Shown here: positions 57,556-64,000 of the stretch, one piece after another | How positions within the stretch are numbered: the stretch's first letter is position 1 | Layout: every line of letters begins with the position of its first letter | NCBI GenBank assembly: GCA_017504165.1 | Contig: JAFVRR010000011.1 | Coordinates: 186,001 to 250,000, forward strand | From: Clostridia bacterium | GTDB taxonomy: Bacteria; Bacillota; Clostridia; Christensenellales; Borkfalkiaceae | Reading direction: 5' to 3' | DNA length: 64,000 bases | Made by a program: the position numbers and the translations under genes | Notes under the pieces: generated by a model | Told to the model about the DNA's origin: nothing | What the model saw: only the letters and a program-made list of their open reading frames with translations | The model's database searches: none

Positions 57556-59175
57556 TTAATTAAGATTGTTGATACTTGATTCTAAATGGTATTCGTTACA
57601 TCTAATAGGCATTTTTCTTAAAGTTGTACCAGGAGTGTAGAAGTCGAGCATAGGGTCAATAAGTTCGGCTATTTCTCCCCCGTGTTTTAAGTATTTTAAA
57701 ATAATTGCTTTGCAGTGTTTAGTCCTTTTAATAAGTCCGCCAATTTTAATATCTTCAATTTCCGCGCCTGCCGTTTTATTTTCAATATCCCAAACGGTAT
57801 CAATTGCGCTAGATAAATCGGTTAAGCGTTTAACAAGTTTAGTGTATTCGTTATTAGCAAGTTTCTTAAGGGCCTTTTTGTCGCCGTTTAAATACGCCTC
57901 GTGTGTTTTTACGCCAAGTTCGTATTTAAGTTCTAGAACTCTTGATAAACGATATGCAAGATTGAAAATATAAGAGAATTGCTTATTTTTTGTAAGTGGT
58001 TTAATTTCTTTAGAAAGGTTTTTATAAAATTCACTTTCACCGCCTGCAACCGTACAATCCCAAGTACCGCAGAAATAATCGTTGTAGAGCATATATCTCG
58101 ATGGGTTAACGCAAGGCATATCCGATTTAGCAGGGTAGTCGACTTTATCAATAGTTAAGAAATCGTCAAAGTTTAATCCAAAAAGAGTTTGGAATTTTTC
58201 TTTAATTAATTTCTCGTCAAAATTACCTTTAGCAAATTCGCTAACGCTAAATACGGTAGGAAGGGCAGAGTAGAAAGAACAAACGCCACCAGCATCGCCC
58301 CAAAGTGTTAAAAGAACGTCGTTAATATTATTTTTAATTACGCTTTCAAATGCAACCTTACAAGTTTTAATAGAAAACGTGTTGTTAGGCATATATCCAA
58401 GCCCCGTTTTTACGCTACAAGCAAACGAAGGATTGTTCATGTATTTTTTGTGAAGTTCAAACATTTTATCATAAGTTTCAACGTCTTGAGTATTATAGTC
58501 CCAATAACAAGGAGTTACGCTCTTTGGAATATTTTGCGTTGCCTTTTCAAAAAGGTCTAAATCAATGTCTTTCCAAGAGTACTTACCTTTATTGGCAAAC
58601 CTAAAGAACATATCCGACCACATCGTCGTTTTAAATCCGTAACTTTCGGCAATTTCAATAACGCGGTGCAAATGTTTTGTTAAAATTTCGTACGGTTTTT
58701 GATAACCGTTTACGCTTAAATATCTACCAAGACCAATTCCGTGCGCCTCGTCAAAACCGATGTTTACTTTTCTTGACGTAAAGCATTCGGAAAGCGTTTT
58801 AAACATTTTATCAATTAAAATATAAGTATCTTCTTTCCCGACCATTAATACGTCTTTTTGGTCCATAATTTTATGGTATGCAGTCCAACGTAAAAGCCTA
58901 CCTAAATGACCGAGAGTTTGTATACACGGAATAAGTTCAATGCCTTTAGTTTTTGCATATGCGTCTATATCTTTAAGTTCTTGTTTGGTGTATCTTCCGC
59001 GCATATGTCCAAAATAAGGCTCGCCTTCGATTTCGTAAGTTTCTTCAGTGTATAAAAGTAAGCCTTTATAACCCATCTTAGAAATATAGTCGATATAAGT
59101 TTTAACTTGTTCTGGTTTAAAAACGGCGTTTCTTGAACAGTCAAGCATTACGCTTAAATTGATATTGTTTTCCAT
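57556..59175 (-). CDS. GH20-type beta-N-acetylhexosaminidase, second paralog
   Basis: 539 residues with the same layout as the protein at 3394: LDCSRNAVFK, LLYTEETYEIEGEPYFGHMRGRY, ELIPCIQTLGHLGRLLRW, and the catalytic D142-E143 in NIGFDEAHG. No signal peptide. Monocistronic from a minus-strand promoter (TTTACA-17-TATAAT, 59234-59206), beside an AraC regulator and the hexuronate operon. The pair probably differ in substrate (for example GlcNAc or GalNAc on host glycans), but this cannot be read off the sequence. SD GGAG. Confidence 0.8.
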   Translation of the reverse strand: MENNINLSVMLDCSRNAVFKPEQVKTYIDYISKMGYKGLLLYTEETYEIEGEPYFGHMRGRYTKQELKDIDAYAKTKGIELIPCIQTLGHLGRLLRWTAYHKIMDQKDVLMVGKEDTYILIDKMFKTLSECFTSRKVNIGFDEAHGIGLGRYLSVNGYQKPYEILTKHLHRVIEIAESYGFKTTMWSDMFFRFANKGKYSWKDIDLDLFEKATQNIPKSVTPCYWDYNTQDVETYDKMFELHKKYMNNPSFACSVKTGLGYMPNNTFSIKTCKVAFESVIKNNINDVLLTLWGDAGGVCSFYSALPTVFSVSEFAKGNFDEKLIKEKFQTLFGLNFDDFLTIDKVDYPAKSDMPCVNPSRYMLYNDYFCGTWDCTVAGGESEFYKNLSKEIKPLTKNKQFSYIFNLAYRLSRVLELKYELGVKTHEAYLNGDKKALKKLANNEYTKLVKRLTDLSSAIDTVWDIENKTAGAEIEDIKIGGLIKRTKHCKAIILKYLKHGGEIAELIDPMLDFYTPGTTLRKMPIRCNEYHLESSINNLN

Positions 59176-59205
59176 AAAATACTCCTAAATTTTTTTTATA
59201 ATTTG

Positions 59206-59234
59206 ATTATATCAAACAAAAATATCCTTGTAAA
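59206..59234 (-). promoter_or_regulatory. Promoter of second GH20 gene
   Basis: Minus strand TTTACA (59234-59229), 17 bp, TATAAT (59211-59206). A small palindrome TTTGATtATATCAAA-like (59202-59216) covers the -10. Confidence 0.7.
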
Positions 59235-59279
59235 TATAACTTATTGCTATAAAATAGGACAAAACTGCTATTATAATGT

Positions 59280-60074
59280 TTAGAATACAAAGGTTGTATT
59301 TTTTCTAAAACTTCCAGGCGTAAGCCCTGTAAATTCTTTAAATAAAGTTTTAAAGTGAGATACCGATTTAAAACCGCACTCGTAAGCAATTGTTTCTATT
59401 GACACTTCAGTTGAGGTTAGTAGTTTTTTGGCGTGGTTAATTCTAAATTCAGTTATAAAATCGTGTGGGCTTCTTCCCGTATCTTTTTTAAATAATCTTA
59501 ATAAATGTATATCGGAATAGCCGGAAAATTCGCCAAGGTCTTTAAGTGAAATTTGTCTTTTGAAGTTTAATTCTAAAAAATCAATACAATTTTTGACTGG
59601 CTCAGAGTAGGGGTTTTTTAATATTGTCAATTCGTACAATGATGAAATTATTTGAGTGAGTAATGCAGTTTGGTAAATTTTATCGTGTGGCTCACTTGAT
59701 TCAACTCTTTTAATTATTTCTTCAAAAAATGGTTTAAGTTTTCCATCGGTAGAGATATACTCTGGGATATTGTCTAAAATCTGATTAGAGTATATGGTTT
59801 CTATTTGGCCAAAATCGAAGTTTACCGTATAACAAGTATAGTCGGGTGTGCTATTTAAAAAAGTGCCCGGCTTTACAAACCTAATATCTCCAGGTTTTAT
59901 ATTAAAATGATTTTTATCAATTTGTAAATTTCCGTTTGCCTCAACGTAGTAACTAACTTCGTATACAGTTGATATTCTACCATTGGCTTTTTCTGTATTT
60001 TTGTCCAATTGGAATTTTCTTGCCATAATAATTCTTGGAATTGTAGATTCTATTGGCAAATTTATAATTTTCAT
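59280..60074 (-). CDS. AraC-family transcriptional regulator
   Basis: 264 residues: cupin-like sensing domain (about 25-130, YYVEANGNLQIDKNHFNIKPGDIRFVKPGTF) and HTH domain (about 165-262) with LKDLGEFSGYSDIHLLRLFKKDTGRSPHDFITEFRINHAKKLL and ETIAYECGFKSVSHFKTLFKEFTGLTPGSFRK. It lies divergently from uxaC, so it probably activates the hexuronate operon and perhaps the GH20 gene behind it. SD AGAGGT precedes the start. Confidence 0.92.
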   Translation of the reverse strand: MKIINLPIESTIPRIIMARKFQLDKNTEKANGRISTVYEVSYYVEANGNLQIDKNHFNIKPGDIRFVKPGTFLNSTPDYTCYTVNFDFGQIETIYSNQILDNIPEYISTDGKLKPFFEEIIKRVESSEPHDKIYQTALLTQIISSLYELTILKNPYSEPVKNCIDFLELNFKRQISLKDLGEFSGYSDIHLLRLFKKDTGRSPHDFITEFRINHAKKLLTSTEVSIETIAYECGFKSVSHFKTLFKEFTGLTPGSFRKNTTFVF

Positions 60075-60149
60075 AGTAATTAACCTCTAAAAAAAGCAAA
60101 TTAAAAATGTTAAAAAAGAGCACTTATTTGTAAATAAACAGTATTGCTT

Positions 60150-60178
60150 TTGATTTAATTATAGTGTATTATTAATAT
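60150..60178 (+). promoter_or_regulatory. Promoter of the uxaC operon
   Basis: TTGATT (60150-60155), 17 bp, TAATAT (60173-60178). The pair TTGATTT...AAATCAA brackets the region and may be part of an operator. Confidence 0.55.
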
Positions 60179-60235
60179 AAAATCAAGTCAAAATTTAAAA
60201 TTTGAAATGTTAAAATAAAGGACAAAGGAGCAATA

Positions 60236-61585
60236 ATGCAAAAAAATTATCTACTAAGCGATAAACTAGCGGTAAAACTTTACGATAAAGTTGTTAAAGA
60301 TTTGCCTATTATAGATTATCACAATCACTTAAATTTTAAAAATATTGCCGATAATGCTAGTTTTGATAATATTACTCAATTGTGGGTTTCTAGCGATCCT
60401 TACAAGCATAGGGCAATGCGTATTTTAGGCGTTGACGAAAAATTTATTACGGGCGATAGTTCAGATTATGAGAAGTTTGAGGCTTGGTATAATTCCCTTA
60501 AAGATTTAATAGGCAATCCATTATTTGATTGGTCTATATTAGAACTTAAAAAAGTGTTTAACTATGAACTTTTGCCTTTTCAAGACGCTAAAATCGTATG
60601 GAATATTTTAAACGAAAAACTTAAAACGCTTAAAACTAACGATATATTATCAATATTTAATATAGAATACTCTGCACCTTGCGCCTCTATTATTGACGAT
60701 ATATCGGTTTATGATAAAACTAAAAATTACGCTCCATCTCTTCGTGGTGATGATTTCCTTTTACCAACTAAAGATTTTATTTTAAAATTAAGTAGTGTTT
60801 CCAATAATCCAATAAATTCAATTGACGATTATTTCAAGTCAATAGAAATTAGGCTTGGCGATTTTAAAAGAGTAGGCGCTATATTTAGTGATCACGCTTT
60901 AGATAACGGCTTTAAATATTTAAAAGACGATGGTAAAAACGAAGATAGATTTAACGCTATATTAAATGGCGAAGAATTATCTAACGAAGATAAAATTAAC
61001 GTAAAATCATTTATTCTTTGTAACGTTGCAATTCTTTATTCTAAACTAAAATTTAGTATGCAATTACATATAGGTGCAGAGAGATTTACTAGTACTAAAC
61101 TTAGAAACGCCGTAGGTCCTGCGGGTGGTTTTGCGGGAATTGGAAGTACCGTTGACGTGAAGTCGTTAACTGCCTTTTTAGACGACGTTGATTTATCTAG
61201 TTACGGTTTGCCTAAAACTGTATTGTTTACGCTTAATCCGTCCGATAACGCCGTTATGGCAACTCTTTCAGGCTCATATTCAAAGGGTGGTACTAAAGGT
61301 TTGGTTACTCAAGGCCCTGCTTGGTGGTGGTGCGACCATTATGAAGGAATTATGGAAATGCTAACTAACTTTATAAGTCATAGCGTACTGTCAACCTTTA
61401 TTGGTATGACTACAGATTCTAGAAGTATTTTATCATTTGTAAGGCACGATTATTTTAGAAGAATAGTTTGTACTTTTATATCTAATAACGTTAAAATTGG
61501 GAGAATTCCTAACGATTATAAATTACTTGAAGATTTAGCCAAAAAGATTTGTTATTTAAATGCAAAAGATTTAATAGGAGAGTAA
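60236..61585 (+). CDS. uxaC: Uronate isomerase
   Basis: 449 residues. It isomerises D-glucuronate to D-fructuronate or D-galacturonate to D-tagaturonate. The amidohydrolase-fold metal motif is at the N-terminus (IIDYHNHLNFKNIADN), with LQLHIGAERF-type (MQLHIGAERFTSTK), ARFVGMMTDSRSFLS-like IGMTTDSRSILSFVRHDYFRRIV and the QGPAWWWCDHYEGIMEML end block. First gene of the operon; SD AAAGGAG. Confidence 0.95.
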   Translation: MQKNYLLSDKLAVKLYDKVVKDLPIIDYHNHLNFKNIADNASFDNITQLWVSSDPYKHRAMRILGVDEKFITGDSSDYEKFEAWYNSLKDLIGNPLFDWSILELKKVFNYELLPFQDAKIVWNILNEKLKTLKTNDILSIFNIEYSAPCASIIDDISVYDKTKNYAPSLRGDDFLLPTKDFILKLSSVSNNPINSIDDYFKSIEIRLGDFKRVGAIFSDHALDNGFKYLKDDGKNEDRFNAILNGEELSNEDKINVKSFILCNVAILYSKLKFSMQLHIGAERFTSTKLRNAVGPAGGFAGIGSTVDVKSLTAFLDDVDLSSYGLPKTVLFTLNPSDNAVMATLSGSYSKGGTKGLVTQGPAWWWCDHYEGIMEMLTNFISHSVLSTFIGMTTDSRSILSFVRHDYFRRIVCTFISNNVKIGRIPNDYKLLEDLAKKICYLNAKDLIGE

Positions 61586-61587
61586 AA

Positions 61588-62496
61588 ATGAAATTTAACT
61601 GTAGAGAAGAAATTATTGCAATTACGCCACAATGGAAAGGGGAAAGACTTCCAGACGGTAGGCCAAAAGTTGACGAAAAATACTTAAAAGCGCTTAAAAC
61701 TTTAACGCTTGAAGAAGTTTGGAAACCAATTTTCGTAAAAGGATACGAAAGTCAATTTGAAGGAAGGCTCTACACTTTACACGACGACGGAAGAAAATTA
61801 ATCGGTAGAGCGGTAACTGCAACCTATTGTCCATTCCGCCCAGATCTTGACGAAGTCGTTAAAGAAGTTGGTAGAAATGAAGAAAGAAAAGGTACGTATA
61901 ACCAATGGGTTATCGATAACTTAATGGAATACGACGTTCCCGTTATTGATATGTACGACAAGATTTATAAAGGTACTTTTTTAGGCGGTAACCTTACAAC
62001 TGCCCTTAAAAACAAGACTAAAAACGAAAACGGTGGCGCGGTAATTTGGGGTGGTATTCGCGATACCGAACAAATGAAAAAGATAGAAGATACACAAGTA
62101 TATTATCGGGGTATAGACCCAACTCCTATCCGTCAGTTTATAATGACGGGCTACAATACTCCAACTAGAATTGGAAATGCGATTTGTATGCCAGGCGACG
62201 TAGTATTTGGCGCGGGTGGTGGCGTATTATTTATTCCAGCGCATTTAGTTGAAGAAGTAGTAGGTGGTGCTGCAAAAACTCAAGTAAAAGACTTATTCGG
62301 TTTTGAAATGATTTCGCTTAATAAGTTTACTTCCGCTCAAATAGACAAAAACACTTGGACGAAAGAAATGCTTGATTTACTTATGGATTTCATTGAAAAG
62401 GACGATAGGGCTGAGGCATACCGTGGACTTGACTGGTCGGTTGAATACGACCTTGCAATTAACGGCGACCCTAACGATACTCAATCTGCGTTATAA
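61588..62496 (+). CDS. RraA-family protein (possible aldolase) in hexuronate operon
   Basis: 302 residues from ATG 61588 (SD GGAGAG). The RraA fold is recognised by GRAVTATYCPF, GGAVIWGGIRDTEQMK and CMPGDVVFGAGGGVLFIPAHLVEEVV. It is longer than RraA (about 160), with N- and C-terminal extensions. Family members act as 4-hydroxy-4-methyl-2-oxoglutarate/CHA-type aldolases or RNase E inhibitors; the latter makes no sense here. Its place between uxaC and the mannonate oxidoreductase suggests aldol cleavage or another step in sugar-acid breakdown, but the activity is inferred. Confidence 0.75.
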   Translation: MKFNCREEIIAITPQWKGERLPDGRPKVDEKYLKALKTLTLEEVWKPIFVKGYESQFEGRLYTLHDDGRKLIGRAVTATYCPFRPDLDEVVKEVGRNEERKGTYNQWVIDNLMEYDVPVIDMYDKIYKGTFLGGNLTTALKNKTKNENGGAVIWGGIRDTEQMKKIEDTQVYYRGIDPTPIRQFIMTGYNTPTRIGNAICMPGDVVFGAGGGVLFIPAHLVEEVVGGAAKTQVKDLFGFEMISLNKFTSAQIDKNTWTKEMLDLLMDFIEKDDRAEAYRGLDWSVEYDLAINGDPNDTQSAL

Positions 62497-62511
62497 TATA
62501 GAGGTAAAATT

Positions 62512-63363
62512 ATGAATGAAAATTTAAAAGGTAAAGTATGTGTGGTTACTGGTGCGGGTGGTACTATTTGTTCTAAAGTATCGTTCGACCTTGCTAAAAA
62601 CGGCGTAAAACTTGCGCTTGTTGGTAGAACTGAAGAAAAACTTATAAAAGTTAAAGAAGAAATAGAAAAAATTGGCGGAGAATGTTTCGTTTTTGCTTGT
62701 GACGTTACTGATATTAATAGCGTTGATAAATTAGTTGATGCCGTATATGAAAAATTTGGCGTTTGTCATTATCTCGTTAACGGAGCGGGTGGAAATAACT
62801 CTCAAGCAATGCCAACAATTACTCAATTCGATCCAAGAGAACTTGACGAATCGACTAAACCTGAAGGTATGCGCGGTTTTTACGATATAGATATGGATTG
62901 TTTTGAAAGCGTTATTAAAATTAATACTATGGGTAGCGTTTTACCAATTCGCGCCTTTGCAAAGCGTATGGCTAAAGACGGCGGTGGTAGTATTATCAAC
63001 TTTGCGTCAATGAACAGTTATTGTCCGTTAACTCGCTGTTTTGCGTACGCTATGAGTAAAGCAGCGGTAGTTAGTATGACACAGTCTTTCGCTGCATACT
63101 TTGCGCCTGCTAATATTAGAATTAACGCTATTGCTCCAGGTTTTATCGTAAATGAAAGAAGTAAAGCGTATTTAGGCACAGTTGAAGAGGGGTTAACTCC
63201 TCGTGGTGAACAAGTTATTAAACATACTGCTATGGGTAAATTCGGCGGTGCGGAAGATATTTGCGGTACTGTTAGATATTTGCTTGACGACACTATGTCT
63301 TCATTCGTAACTGGTATTACCGTACCTGTTGACGGCGGTTTCTTAACGCTTAGCGGGGTATAA
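62512..63363 (+). CDS. SDR oxidoreductase, probable D-mannonate oxidoreductase (fructuronate reductase, YjmF/UxuB type)
   Basis: 283 residues. Cofactor motif VTGAGGTICSKV, VNGAGGNNSQAMPT (with the extra segment usual in YjmF-type enzymes), active Tyr/Lys in FAYAMSKAAVV, then GFIVNERSKAYL. It would reduce D-fructuronate to D-mannonate with NADH, between uxaC and uxuA, as in Bacillus yjm genes. SD AGAGGT, and it ends 1 nt before uxuA. Confidence 0.85.
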   Translation: MNENLKGKVCVVTGAGGTICSKVSFDLAKNGVKLALVGRTEEKLIKVKEEIEKIGGECFVFACDVTDINSVDKLVDAVYEKFGVCHYLVNGAGGNNSQAMPTITQFDPRELDESTKPEGMRGFYDIDMDCFESVIKINTMGSVLPIRAFAKRMAKDGGGSIINFASMNSYCPLTRCFAYAMSKAAVVSMTQSFAAYFAPANIRINAIAPGFIVNERSKAYLGTVEEGLTPRGEQVIKHTAMGKFGGAEDICGTVRYLLDDTMSSFVTGITVPVDGGFLTLSGV

Positions 63364-63364
63364 T

Positions 63365-64000
63365 ATGTTACTTACTGATTATTTTCGCTATCCTAAAGAT
63401 GCTACTTGGGATATAGCGAAACAAAGCGGTGTTACAAACGGTACGATCCGTTTACCCGAAACTAAAGAGTTTGATTTAACCAATAAAGAACATTGGAAAA
63501 AAGTTCATAGCTATTTTATGGCTTACGGTTTAAAACCAATTATTATAGAACCAATGCCAAACGAACTTCACGACCATATTAAAGCGGGCGACGAATATAG
63601 GGACGAATCCATTGAAAAAGTTTTAAAAATGTTTCCTATAATGGATGAACTTGATATTAGAACTATCTGCTTTAATTTTATGGCTCATATCGGTTGGCTT
63701 AGAACGTCTAACGATATAGTAGAGCGTGGTGGCGCTAAAGTTACAGGTTTTAATATAAACGATTTTAAACCAACGGGAGCAAAAATTACTAAAAAAGAAC
63801 TTTGGGATAACTACGAATATTTTATTAAAGCAGTTATTCCCGATGCGGAAAAATACGGCATTAAACTTGCTCTTCATCCAGACGATCCACCACGAGATTT
63901 AGGCGCAGTTGAGCGTATTATGACAAGTGCGGACAATATCGATAGAGCAATTAATCAAATAGTTAAAAGCGATTCGTTGGGTATAACTATGTGTCAAGCA
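63365..64000 (+). CDS. uxuA: Mannonate dehydratase (partial, cut by window end)
   Basis: 212 codons from ATG 63365 run open to the window end. Recognised by LTDYFRYPKDATWDIAKQSGVTNGTIRLP, IIIEPMPNELHDHIKAG, RTICFNFMAHIGWLRT and the metal-site LALHPDDPPRDLGAVERIM. It dehydrates D-mannonate to 2-keto-3-deoxygluconate. It follows the SDR gene after one base, completing the pathway from glucuronate. The C-terminal half is outside. Confidence 0.95.
   Translation, partial: MLLTDYFRYPKDATWDIAKQSGVTNGTIRLPETKEFDLTNKEHWKKVHSYFMAYGLKPIIIEPMPNELHDHIKAGDEYRDESIEKVLKMFPIMDELDIRTICFNFMAHIGWLRTSNDIVERGGAKVTGFNINDFKPTGAKITKKELWDNYEYFIKAVIPDAEKYGIKLALHPDDPPRDLGAVERIMTSADNIDRAINQIVKSDSLGITMCQA

Noticed and set aside
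1..64000. CRISPR array, rRNA operon, prophage or autonomous IS element
   Set aside because: No regular spaced repeats, rRNA sequence, phage structural genes or transposase were seen.

Overview
The window is AT-rich and gene-dense. It reads as a chromosomal segment of an anaerobic, low-GC Firmicute (class Clostridia), most likely an uncultured gut-type lineage. The support is an intact pro-sigma-K gene (endospore formation), RNase J, the TrmR/TrhP wobble-uridine pair, a SipW-type signal peptidase, strong TTGACA-17-TATAAT promoters and mostly AGGAG ribosome binding sites. There is no phage, CRISPR array or rRNA operon. The genus cannot be read from the sequence.

Layout. 1-3.3 kb: the start of an ABC-transporter binding lipoprotein (minus strand) and valS. 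3.3-10.7 kb: a cytoplasmic glycan block (GH20 hexosaminidase, MalQ, two GH2 enzymes). 10.8-16 kb: an OmpR-type two-component system, then lipid genes (diacylglycerol-kinase-like enzyme, PlsC-like protein, and a three-domain GT2-GtrA-PlsC-like fusion). 16-24.5 kb: housekeeping (SDR, RNase J, trmR, trhP, sigK, SDR, thyA-folA, EamA transporter). 24.5-26.3 kb: a small accessory island, part of it bounded by 36-nt inverted repeats. 26.3-30 kb: typA, then a single-aptamer glycine riboswitch with terminator controlling a sodium:amino-acid symporter. 30.2-30.8 kb: six tRNAs (Pro, Ile2, Asp, Phe, Thr, Tyr). 30.9-36.3 kb: serine hydrolase, prmA-mtaB-HIT, rpsU, an unknown gene and an HD protein.

36.4-44.5 kb holds the most interesting locus. 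A 69-residue XRE repressor faces an operon whose perfect promoter is overlaid by two 17-nt palindromic operators. The operon encodes a membrane-anchored protein, a SipW-type signal peptidase and four secreted proteins that share a TasA/CalY-like N-terminus; two of these carry long beta-helix tails. A decayed tail of a further paralog follows. The logic resembles SinR-tapA-sipW-tasA of Bacillus, but the exported set is different and apparently diversifying. It is probably a matrix, fibre or adhesin system.

44.6-53.6 kb: two AraC regulators sharing an operator-like repeat, next to a transporter-less cluster of four Gfo/Idh/MocA oxidoreductases, a 2-hydroxyacid dehydrogenase, a GNAT and an enolase-superfamily enzyme, probably for an unidentified (acid) sugar or cyclitol. 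53.6-57.5 kb: metF, a stand-alone MetH reactivation domain and a MetH lacking that domain. 57.6-64 kb: a second GH20, an AraC regulator and a hexuronate operon (uxaC, RraA-like, mannonate-oxidoreductase-like SDR, uxuA cut by the window end). Several genes (10714 minus, 25542 minus, typA, prmA) appear to be transcribed leaderless.
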